DNA of 22,820 nucleotides from Emmonsiellopsis sp. PD_33 (lineage: Eukaryota > Ascomycota > Eurotiomycetes > Onygenales > Ajellomycetaceae): positions 1-22,820 of the forward strand of contig JANTQF010000466.1 in the NCBI GenBank assembly GCA_032988165.1. Direction: 5' to 3'. Numbering within the stretch: the first letter of the stretch is position 1; each line of letters opens with the position of its first letter. Below are positions 10,166-18,992 of this stretch, piece by piece. The notes beneath the pieces were generated by a model. That model made no database searches, had not been told where the DNA came from, and saw only the letters and a program-made list of their open reading frames with translations. Both the position numbers and the translations under genes were made by a program.

Positions 10166-11832
10166 ATTCTTTTTTGTTTTTTTCGTTTCTTGCCTGCGCT
10201 TTTTTGATTAATTGACATGCATGAGTGATATGAAATGAGATACATATGGAAAAATATAGGCTGGCGATATAGGGTGGGGAGGGGATGGGGAGATGAGATG
10301 AGATGCAGAGAGTGCGATGAGAATGCGCGAGGGAGAAGAGATGGGATGGGAAATCTTTTTCTCATCTGCCTTGTCTATCCTCTACTATTCATTCGTTCCC
10401 CGATTTTAACGGTCATTTGCTATCTTTTGTTATGCCGTTGTCTGTGATGAAGCCGCCGTGGACCTACCTACCTACCTACCTACCTACCTCTATCTCCCCC
10501 CGTTGGTCTGGTTTTGGTTTTGGTTTTGGTTTTGAATTTGGTTTTGGATCTGGATTTGCCTGCTCTGCTTTAAATAAATACTTGTTTGAGGTGATTGTCT
10601 GGACTCTGTGGGTAGTTGGTAGTTGGTTGGACCCGGCTCGCGAAGTGCTTTCTCTTTTGATTTCTCTTTTCTTTTCTCTTATCTGCTTTTACGCGCTGTC
10701 TAGCTTCAGGATATATCCTATCCTATCCTATTATCGTTTATCGTTTATCTTGATTTGATCCGTACAGACGCCGGCCCTCGTTCTTATCCCTTTCCTTATC
10801 GTTTCCCTTGTCTTGCCTTTATGGTTTGGTTGGCTCCTCATCGCATATTTATCCATTTGATTTGATTTGATTTGACTTGACTCGATTGCGTTCGCTGGAT
10901 CTGGCCTGGTACTACCTATAGATAGATGCGTTTGTTGTAAGTACGTGGCTGTGAGAGAGAGGGGGGGGGGGGCAATGCATACATACATGCCTAACTACCT
11001 ACTTACTGCGGGGTACGGATATATATATATGCTGGTATCATGGAGAGGTAGTTAGGTGGTGGGTGGTGGTTATGGTATGTCCATGCACGGGTATACACCT
11101 CTCTCTCCGCCTCTATAATCCCTTTTTCTCTATCGGTGATTTCCACTTTTATATCCATATCCCTTTTTCTTTTTCTTTTCTTTCTTTTCTTTTCATTTTG
11201 ATGAGCTAGCTGGTTCCTTCTTTTTCCTTTCTTCCCTCTCCTCTCCATATGATGGATTGATATAGGCATGGCGTTTCCGTTCATTAGCTACTACATTTCT
11301 TGCTAGCTAGTTATCTGCTTCACGCGCTTTTCTCTCCTTTTCATTCCTTGATTCCTTGATTCCTTGATTCGCCTTGATCCGTGCGTTCGTGGGCTCGGTG
11401 TGCGCATAGTATAGATAGGGTAAATGGACAAGTGCACAGCTGGGGACTGGACTGGACTTGTTAATGGTGAGTGAGCGGGTGGGTGGTGTGAGACTGGTTT
11501 GGTTTGGCTGGATTGGATTGGATTGGATTGAGAGATGCGAGGTGAAGAAGTATTTACGCGGAGTTGTTGGTGTCTCTGGTATTGTGATGGGTAACTAGCT
11601 ATGGTGAGGTCATTAGATGGCATGGTACGGAGAGGGTGGGGATAGGGGGTGGGTAGTTGGATGGGATATTCCTCTCCTAGTTGCATATTAATAGTGAGGT
11701 TGGATTGACAGCTACTATGCTAATTAATAAATAAACATAGTTGATTGGATTTACTTTGATTAAATGGGTATATCATAGATGCACGCCAGACACCACCCCC
11801 ATCCCAAAATAAATAAACAAATAAATAAAAAT
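10166..11832. other. Intergenic region between convergent genes, rich in microsatellites
   Basis: About 1.67 kb between the stop codons of the kinase and cwc26 genes, so it contains both 3' UTRs. It holds ACCT repeats near 10464-10488, ttttgg-type repeats near 10509-10552, gattt repeats near 10858-10876, a G run near 10960-10972, tttct-rich DNA near 11163-11200, gattcctt copies near 11344-11370 and gattg repeats near 11511-11532. No open frame shows protein-like composition and no RNA gene was recognised. Confidence 0.6.
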
Positions 11833-12882
11833 CTACTCATCCATCTGCCACGCATACTCCAACCCCTCCCGCATCGACACCTTGTTCCTCGCCGCAAACC
11901 ACTGCCCCTCAAACCCATTCCCCCGATCAACCCCATCCCACCGATGTCCCGGCCGTATCCCATACCGATTCGGCGCCGCAGGCCCATTATACACCTTCCT
12001 CCCCCCCTTCCCTCCCCCACCCCCACCAGCACTCTTACTGCTCAAAAACTGCGCCGCAGGATCATTCCACCGCTCCCTCGACCGTAGCTCCGCATTCATC
12101 TCCTCATCATCCACCGTGCGCGCAAGTGGCATATACCTCGCCTCCTCCAGCTCCTGCTTCCTCGCCGCCTTCGCAGCCCGCTGCACATCGCCCGTCAACG
12201 CCTCCTTCGCCGCCGCCTCCGCCGCCGCCTTCTCCTCCGCAGCCTTGCGCGCCTCCGCCCGCTTCATCGCCACGTTGATGATCCGCCCGCTCGCGTCCCG
12301 GTATATCGTCTCCCCTTCTAACCCCATCGCGCTTCCGGCTGGCTTCTTCTTCATCGCCGCGCTCTCCGCGTCGCGTTTCCGCTGCTGCGCCGCTACCATC
12401 TTCGCCGTCTGTGCGGCTGTTTGCAGGCCTGCGCGCGCCCCGGATTCCATGCGTGGGGTCCCGTCGTCGTCCTCATCTCCGTCGGCAATGGTGGGCATCT
12501 CGTCATCTGGATCACCGTGTGCTGCGCGCTCGGCGGCCGCGGAGGCGAGGATTGCGTCCGCGGCTACCTGCTCGGAGTTGGACGGGGCGGAGTCGCCGAT
12601 TGTTTTCCAGTTGGATTTTTTGGTCTTGCGGAATTCAGCGCTGTGGGCGTTGGCGATTGTGTAGGTGTCGTCGTCTGAGTCATCGCCGCGGCCGCGGGGT
12701 TGGCGTTGGGAAGAGGAGGTGCGGAGGTCTGGAGGGTCATCGTCGGCGATTATGAGACCGCTGCCGCCGTCGGAGTCGGGGTGTTTGGTCTTCTTCCGCT
12801 TCTTTTTGGGGCGGTCGGAGGAGGAGTGCGAGGGGCTGTCGGCTGTTAGGTAGTTTTTTGCGAGGTAGGCGGCTAGAGACAT
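11833..12882 (-). CDS. cwc26: Pre-mRNA-splicing factor Cwc26/Bud13
   Basis: A single-exon gene of 349 codons with ATG at 12882-12880. The start MSLAAYLAKNYL and the end (YNGPAAPNRYGIRPGHRWDG, then RGNGFEGQWF and a closing EGLEYAWQMDE) are the signature of Bud13/Cwc26. The middle is low complexity: a basic KKKRKKTK patch near 26-33, Asp/Glu-rich segments, then a long Ala/Glu/Lys/Arg helix (about 195-245) likely to form a coiled coil. GETIYRDASGRIINV, typical of the family, precedes it. A Gly-rich run follows at about 285-293. With Pml1 and Snu17/Ist3, Bud13 forms the RES complex, which binds the activated spliceosome and aids splicing and retention of unspliced RNA in the nucleus. Only about 70 bp separate its start codon from the edge of the CpG-free mobile-element region, so its promoter must be very short or lie within that region. 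Confidence 0.95.
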   Translation of the reverse strand: MSLAAYLAKNYLTADSPSHSSSDRPKKKRKKTKHPDSDGGSGLIIADDDPPDLRTSSSQRQPRGRGDDSDDDTYTIANAHSAEFRKTKKSNWKTIGDSAPSNSEQVAADAILASAAAERAAHGDPDDEMPTIADGDEDDDGTPRMESGARAGLQTAAQTAKMVAAQQRKRDAESAAMKKKPAGSAMGLEGETIYRDASGRIINVAMKRAEARKAAEEKAAAEAAAKEALTGDVQRAAKAARKQELEEARYMPLARTVDDEEMNAELRSRERWNDPAAQFLSSKSAGGGGGGKGGRKVYNGPAAPNRYGIRPGHRWDGVDRGNGFEGQWFAARNKVSMREGLEYAWQMDE

Positions 12883-13093
12883 TGTGGTGGTTTGTTGGAT
12901 GTGTTTTGGTTTGCAGAGACGGAGCTTGGTGAGTTTGAAGCAGGTTACAGTTCAACTGACCATCAGAATTGGTCAGCTGACCATGCTAGGCAAGGTCAGT
13001 CAACTAACCATTTTTAGTGTAAATTAAATGGTCAGCTCATCTTTTTTTTTCTCACCTTCAAACATTTCATGACCCAGAAAAATTTCAACTAAA
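12883..13093. repeat. Junction of gene DNA and CpG-free DNA, with TGACCA/TGGTCA inverted motifs
   Basis: The last CpG visible to the left is at 12920-12921. Just beyond lies a cluster of TGACCA and TGGTCA motifs: 12957-12962, the perfect 14-bp palindrome TGGTCAGCTGACCA at 12970-12983, related ggtcagt and ctaacca words near 12994-13010, and TGGTCAGCT at 13029-13037. A T run follows. Such a cluster could be the terminal repeat of the inserted element, but the matching other end is not seen in the window. Confidence 0.5.
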
Positions 13094-13210
13094 ATGAAGA
13101 ACCCTGATAGAGCTATTTCTATAGACATAGTAAATCAGCTAGAGTTTGATGTTGAGCAGCAAGCTCTATATGATGATCATACATAGCATGTCAAAGAAAA
13201 TGAGGTACAG

Positions 13211-13255
13211 GTTACTAGTCATCCACTGATAGTTAACTAGTTACTAACTAGTCAG
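13211..13255 (+). repeat. Intron made of four 11-bp repeat units
   Basis: The 45-bp intron follows CAG and divides exactly into units beginning ACTAGTCATCC, ACTGATAGTTA, ACTAGTTACTA and ACTAGTCAG. The junction of the last two units is TACTAAC, the ideal branch site, and the last unit ends in the CAG acceptor. Removal keeps the flanking frame in phase 0. Confidence 0.75.
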
Positions 13256-14182
13256 CCTGCATATGATCCAGTCATCCTGTTGAATGCAACCATCACCACC
13301 ACTCTAGAAACCCAGTATATTCAACATGTGAATTATATCCCTAAATATTCAGAGACATCAGAGAATGGATATACATATATCATTCATATCAACTCTCTTA
13401 ATCCTGAGGATATTCAGAAGCTGTGGAATATGATAAGTAGTACTAGTATTCTACTAGTAGTTTATTAGTGGCCCACTAGTCATATATTAATTATTATAGA
13501 TGCAATATGGAAAAGTGCACATTCACTCAGGAAAAGGATCACATTCCCTATATCTTTAAATAGATGTTAAGTGATATCAGTATCATTGCACTGGAATTCA
13601 GGCCTATGAATATCTTGCTCTAGATCTTCAAAACTTCTATCATACTGAGGTTAATGAGGATGTATGGAGAGTCTTATCAGAGCTTCAGCAGATAGTATAA
13701 TCAGATAGAGTAGAGCCATCAATCTGGTCTGCTATCAGATAGGTCATTATTACTCTACAACTAGTGAGCTACTAATTAATGACTAGTAAATATCATAGCA
13801 TAAAACAGCAGTTTAACCCACCACAGGGTAGTCATCATGCATGTGGTAATAAGGTACAGCCATCATATAAACCTGACTAGCAACTATTCTTAAGGCCAGT
13901 AAGTAGTACACTAAGTAGTAGTTCACTGGTGGCCTACTAGTAGGCTACTAATACCTCACTAGTCAGAGGCTAATTACTTTTAGGATGTTACTGGCATTTA
14001 CCATCCCTACATTTACTGTATTAACTATACACTAGAAGATACCAAGCATTTCTACACTATTCTCTCAGTAATATCACAAGCAGATCCAAGCTATCTAAGA
14101 AAGCTTATTCAGAATGAGTTGAATATTAAAGCTGAGTACTGTAGCATCTTCTTCCTAAAAAGTAGTTAATAGGGTTATTATG

Positions 14183-14230
14183 GTAAGTTCCTACTAGTGG
14201 CTTACTAGTGGCTGATTAGTGACTGACCAG
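14183..14230 (+). repeat. Intron with 11-bp repeat units
   Basis: A 48-bp intron with donor GTAAGT. After a short leader come ACTAGTGGCTT, ACTAGTGGCTG, ATTAGTGACTG and ACCAG, an exact 11-bp period. The branch-like CTGAC and the CAG acceptor both come from the repeat. It splits a codon after its first base, and the frame is restored downstream. Confidence 0.75.
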
Positions 14231-14721
14231 TGGATATAACTATTGATCACCTTCAAGGATAGGGTAAATTAATACATCAAGAATGTGATGTCTAATATGA
14301 CTTTCTTATCTCACTAAACATTCAGGATACATCATATATTACCTTATAATCACAGGAAATACATAAACATGCACCACTTTCATCAGCACAGATTCCAGAT
14401 GACATCAAGCAGAATATCACTCATATGATCCATTAAATGAATGATCCAGATCTAACAACTAGTAGGTCACTGGTGCTCTACCACTCAACAACTAGTAGGT
14501 TACTAATACTTATATATCTAGTATACTTCCTAAAGTCACCCTAGGTCAAAGAACTATATTAAAGACATGAGGCTAATATCTTTACCCAGATTTATGTAAG
14601 TCTAGTGAATATGGATAGCATTAGTACTATTATATATAAGGAAAGACTATTTAACTTTTCTGAAGGACATGATTTTACTGGGGCAGTATTTCAGTACCAG
14701 CTTGATCAGTAAGATGAAGAT

Positions 14722-14806
14722 GTAAGTACTAGTTGTTAACTAGTAGGCTACTGATGGTGTACTAGTAGGTTACTGATGAAAGGTTAGTAGGCTAATATTT
14801 ATCCAG
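14722..14806 (+). repeat. Intron with about six 11-bp repeat units
   Basis: The donor GTAAGT is followed by ACTAGTTGTTA, ACTAGTAGGCT, ACTGATGGTGT, ACTAGTAGGTT and two looser units, then GCTAAT and an ATCCAG acceptor. It is one of the longest introns in the gene (85 bp), and splicing is in phase 0. Confidence 0.7.
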
Positions 14807-15223
14807 CTATATATCCAGTAGATTCATGTGGAGGATGGCAATTTTATGATTTTCTATGTATTTAAAGAATAGCTTAAAGTTCTAACTGCATTAAAATCAT
14901 TTGAGATTGATATGTCATTCAAGTAGATCTATAAATAGCATATTAATGAGGTTATATTTACCACAATGCTATCAGAGCATGATAAAAGTAGGTTGAGACT
15001 ACTTACATACTAGTTACCCATTAGTAGCTAACTACTACCTGACTAGTCTTCACCCTCCTCCATGTCATTGTTAACACAGAAACATCTTTAATGTATAAGC
15101 AACTCTTTACTTATATATTTACCTTAATTAAAGATATTACAGGGGTTGATGTTCACTTCCACCATATACATAGAGATGGGATACAGGCAATTATGATGAA
15201 TATAGATACAAAGCAGATGTCAG

Positions 15224-15276
15224 GTATGTTTCCTACTAGTAGCTCACTAGTGTGTGACTAGTAGCTGATCAGTCAG
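15224..15276 (+). repeat. Intron with 11-bp repeat units
   Basis: A 53-bp intron with donor GTATGT. The units are ACTAGTAGCTC, ACTAGTGTGTG, ACTAGTAGCTG and ATCAGTCAG, the last forming the acceptor. It is a clear phase 1 splice that restores the downstream frame. Confidence 0.75.
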
Positions 15277-16847
15277 GGCTTGAGCAAGTAGTAGATATTC
15301 TAGACCCTGAGCATTGTAGGTGATTATAGCACTTATGAAACATCATAATCTTCTGCCATGTTTATGTACTATAAGGAATTAATAAGATTATTGGCACTAA
15401 TATAACTGATGCTTCTCTCTATAGCTGAATGATAGCTCTTCTTACCTGTTAAACTCAGGAAGAGTATATGCATCTTTATAACCTACTGATTTATAAGTTA
15501 ATCAGTGGGTAGCTAGTTACCTACTAGTAGCCTACTACTTCTCCATCAGTCTGCCACTAATCACTCCATAGGGAATGAGTCAAACTGATGAGTTGTTAAT
15601 TGAGCACAACATAAAAAGTAACCAGTTATTACAGCTAGTATTAATGTTAATTGCTCTCTAATGGCTCCTGCAATTTATAAGAAAATGCAGAATCATACCA
15701 ATGCAGTTGAATAGATTCATAATAAGTTCTTAATGTGGGGTTGATATAAATCTATTCTTAGAATCATCCTCCAGTAAGTAATCAGTGAAGTATAACTAGT
15801 GTGGCACTGATAACTAACTGTTCTATCACTAATGAATGAACACTGAACTGACATAATATTAACCAGATGAAAGCTTGTAATGAATTTAACCTTACTCATA
15901 ATCAATGGATAGTTACACTGAGTCAGAGGTACTTTAATAGTCTTTAAAGAGATATAATCATTGAGCCCACTAGTGGTGCACTAGTAGCTGACTAGTAGTA
16001 GATGAGTAAAAACATCAGTGACAGAAGGATGATAATCAGGTAATATTAGACTGATTAACTTCCTCTAAGAATATATAAAATTACTCTAACTTCTGATGAA
16101 GAAATTCTACCCCAGAGTGAGTCTTAACTGGTTGAGAACTGGTGGACAACTAGTGCTAACTTTATAAATAGATCTTGTTAGTCTAGTCAGCATAGTAGCT
16201 CTTAATGTGCTCTCACAGTAGTATTATCAGATAGCCATGGATCTAGCCCAGCTGAAAGATAAGGTTTTAGCATGACCAACTAGTGGGTCACTAGCAGCTG
16301 ACTAGTTATTATATTAGTAATAGTGTTTCTCTCAGCTCCCCTATGAGACCTTCATTTATTATAGTGCCAGGCACCTAACATGAGAGTAGCCCAGCACCAA
16401 GGTAAGCATAATGAGTCAAATAGAAATTACACTGATAACTAACTAGTAGGGCACTAGTACTCAAACCTCTGTTACACCACTCTGAAGAGCTGCCTCTGTA
16501 AATTTCCAGGACATTCAGCAGTGGGAAAGAAAGATTGCCCTTAGAAATGAGGAAATCAGACTGAAAAGTGAGGAAATAAAGTTAAGATATGAGGTAGCTG
16601 AGATTAAGCAAATAAAGATTAATAACTATTGCATGCAGCTGGAGTTGTAACAGCAAGAGCAACAGTTCATATTCTACTAGTAGCTCACTAGTTGACTGTT
16701 AGTAGGCAACTAGTGAACAGTGAGTACTATACTAGATAATTGTTTACTTATCTTCTGAGGCATTATGCAGTATAATCAGAAGTGATAAGAAATAAAAATG
16801 ATTTAATCTATAGACTTGCCACTAGTGGTACACTAGTAGGCTACTAG

Positions 16848-17921
16848 TTAGGTACTACTCTCTCTATCTTCTTTCTCACCTTTACCATCTTTCTTGTCTT
16901 TGCTGTCTTCCTCACTACCCTTCTTGATGACAATTGACTCACTATTAATTATAGTAAAGAGAGTCTGATATGCACATGCCTCCAATTTATTACAACAAGC
17001 TAGGATGATAACTAGTTAGTGACTGATGGTACATTAATAAGAGCCTAGTATTATTTGCCATTTCCAGTCCAGGCACACTTATTACATGGAATTGGAAGAT
17101 TGTGCCCACAAATAATCCTCTTAACCTCAGTGATATTATGCTAAAGATAGTTAGCCACTGATACACTACTAATAGACTACTGGTGAGACATTACTCACAC
17201 TTTTATCATTCTTTTATATTAGTAGGTCAAGCAATTCTTACTTAATCTTAACATCATTCTCTACTTCTCTCTCACTATTAGTCTCTTCCATCTCCTCATC
17301 ACCATCTGCCTCATCCACATCATTACTTGCAGAATTAGTGACTAGTATAGTACCAGTCATCTCTACATTCTTACTCTCATAAGCACTTATAATCTTTTTA
17401 TAGAAAGTTTGGACTAGTCAGTGATTAGTGCATCATTACTCATTGAGCAATAAACTTACTTAAAGTAGCATCTACACAGTTATAACTTATTTCACCTCTA
17501 TACTCTGCATTTTCAATGTTTATACCTTCATGCTTACAGACATACTTGTAGAGGTTATTCATGATCATCTTGATCTGAGTGTAACTAGTCAGCTACTAAT
17601 AGGAGACTAGTGGTAATATCTTATAATATTAGAGCATGTAGGCTAATGACAGAAGGCTTCCCCAACATGTAGATTGATTAGTAACTAGTAGAGAACTAGT
17701 ATCTCACTGGTGAGCAGTTAGTAGCTTAGATAGCAATTAAGAGAGTAGTATTAAACCTCCTTCTTCCATTCTGGTAGAGGTAACTCCTCCTTACCAATAG
17801 TAAGGTAGTGTTAGTATGCTAACTGATGGGCTATTAGTGTTGCATTAGTCTCTGACTGGTTATAGACTAATAATACATACATGTCTCATAAGTTGATCTG
17901 CTATGATTAAATCAAAGTCAT
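16848..17921 (-). pseudogene. Unknown gene, copy A of a tandem pair, charged C-terminal tail
   Basis: Read on the minus strand from a possible ATG at 17921 to a TAA at 16850-16848. Recognisable exons are HYLTIGKEELPLPEWKKE (about 17815-17760), a segment starting IKMIMNNLYKYVCKHEG (about 17575), FYKKIISAYESKNVEMTG (about 17400), a first acidic stretch (DEADGDEEMEE, about 17310), HNITEVKRIICGHNLPIPC (about 17135) and a Lys/Glu/Asp-rich tail ending KEDREST-like. Introns between them contain the 11-bp arrays. Some in-frame stops are present. Copy B downstream on the same strand shares the exon order and several motifs. I do not recognise the family. Some similarity between EVKRIICGHNLP and DNA- or SUMO-binding helices is possible but not demonstrable here. 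Confidence 0.5.
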
Positions 17922-18992
17922 GTAGAAAAGAGAATTAAAAGAAATAGAAAGCTTTAAAGGTTAAAATAATCATTTTAATTAGTGTCTTTTTAAATGAGGT
18001 CATATAACTAGTAAGACACTGAAGAGGATTAGATAATACCCAGTGCAGTATCAGCCAAGCATGGGATGAGCTAAGTAGCCTACTACTAGTAGCTAACTAG
18101 TAGGCTACTGGTTGACTAGTCATACTAAGTCTAAGCCCTTAAAATATACTGTATGATGAGAACTAACTGTTACTATCTGAGTTTAATGATCTAGTAATTA
18201 ATTAGCATTTCCTATTTTGAATCATCAGTTTTGAGAGAAGTCAAAACTGATGATTCAAAGTGAGAAATGCTAATGAAGCCCTAGGTTTAAATTTAGTAGT
18301 AATCTTTTTTTTTTTTTTTTTTTTTAACTGAGGATTCTCTATGATAGTATCATGCAGACTCTACTGATGATCCACTGGTAGAGCATTGCTTAGTGACTAG
18401 TAGCCTACTAGTACTACTCCTTTTAAAATTGAAATATTATAAACTCCCATTAGCTTATATTTAAATATTATAATAAAAAGACTTTATTTTTCCTTCTAAA
18501 TTATATTAATTCTATTTTTCTATTATAAAAATTTTCTGAAGGTAATTAACCTTCATATATATATATAGAATGAATTAACCTATATATATATATACAATCA
18601 AACTATTCAATATTCATCTCATATATAAATATTTATTATAAATTAGCTTCATTATATTTAAAAGAATTAATACTAAATACACTTTTTAGAATGAACTGAG
18701 CTTTAATCTATATGACTACTAGTAGTTCATCAGTTAGCTACTGGTCAATCAGCAGTTACCTACCAGCTAATTTACCTTGGCAAAATTTTCAACTTCAATC
18801 AATCTATAACTAGTGGCCTACTAGTAGCACACTGGCTACATATCATATTAAAAGCAAAACTAAAAACTGCCTATTATCATTAAAGAAAACAAAACACCCC
18901 CCACCAGTATCTCACTGGTAATAAACTAGTCACTAAAACTCTGCCCCAGAAAAAAACAACCAGTACCTAATTGGTAGCTAGCTAGTCACTAA
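17922..18992. other. A+T-rich spacer between the two paralogues
   Basis: About 1.07 kb without a gene I can read. It holds 11-bp arrays near 18007, 18083, 18362, 18719, 18811, 18903 and 18961, a 34-bp-armed hairpin at 18201-18274, a T run at about 18307-18325 and a very A+T-rich stretch with tatata runs at about 18425-18700. It probably contains the 5' flank of copy A and the 3' flank of copy B. Confidence 0.6.
18201..18274. repeat. Hairpin: 34-bp inverted repeat with a 6-base loop
   Basis: The arms 18201-18234 and 18241-18274 match at 31 of 34 positions, around the loop gagaag. All three mismatches are C/T differences, as expected if a once perfect repeat suffered C-to-T change. Arms of this kind with almost no interior suggest a tiny foldback (MITE-like) element or a stem in a transcript. 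Confidence 0.8.

Larger units (their letters stand above)
13094..16680 (+). pseudogene. DDE-transposase-like gene, intron-rich, inactivated
   Basis: Starts at ATG 13094. Introns I can place are 13211-13255, 13437-13499, 13743-13798, 13899-13962, 14183-14230, 14462-14521, 14722-14806, 14988-15046, 15224-15276, about 15497-15571 and about 15774-15866; more probably lie at 15966-16465. The splices at 13211, 13899, 14183, 14462, 14722, 14988 and 15224 were checked and join exons in frame. Protein landmarks in order are DVTGIYHPYIYCINYTLED, HKHAPLSSAQIPDDIKQ, FEIDMSFK, FHHIHRDG followed by MMNID, DPEHC, NIIIFCHVYV, HTNAVE and a charged helix WERKIALRNEEIRLKSEEIK near the end. IDMSFK, MNID and HTNAVE are placed like the D, D and E of a MULE-type RNase H-fold transposase; that is inference. 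More than ten in-frame stops replace Gln, Trp or Arg codons, so the gene is dead as it stands. The exact family and the true 3' end are uncertain. Confidence 0.6.

Noticed and set aside
10440..11600. Hidden gene or telomere-like DNA between the convergent genes
   Set aside because: The repeats are ordinary microsatellites (ACCT, TTTTGG, GATTG), not TTAGGG arrays, and the frames lack protein-like composition.
13094..16680. Alternative genetic code with TAA/TAG read as Gln
   Set aside because: CAA and CAG are also used for Gln in the same frame, TGA replaces Trp and Arg codons too, and the neighbouring host genes use normal stops. C-to-T mutation explains all of this more simply.
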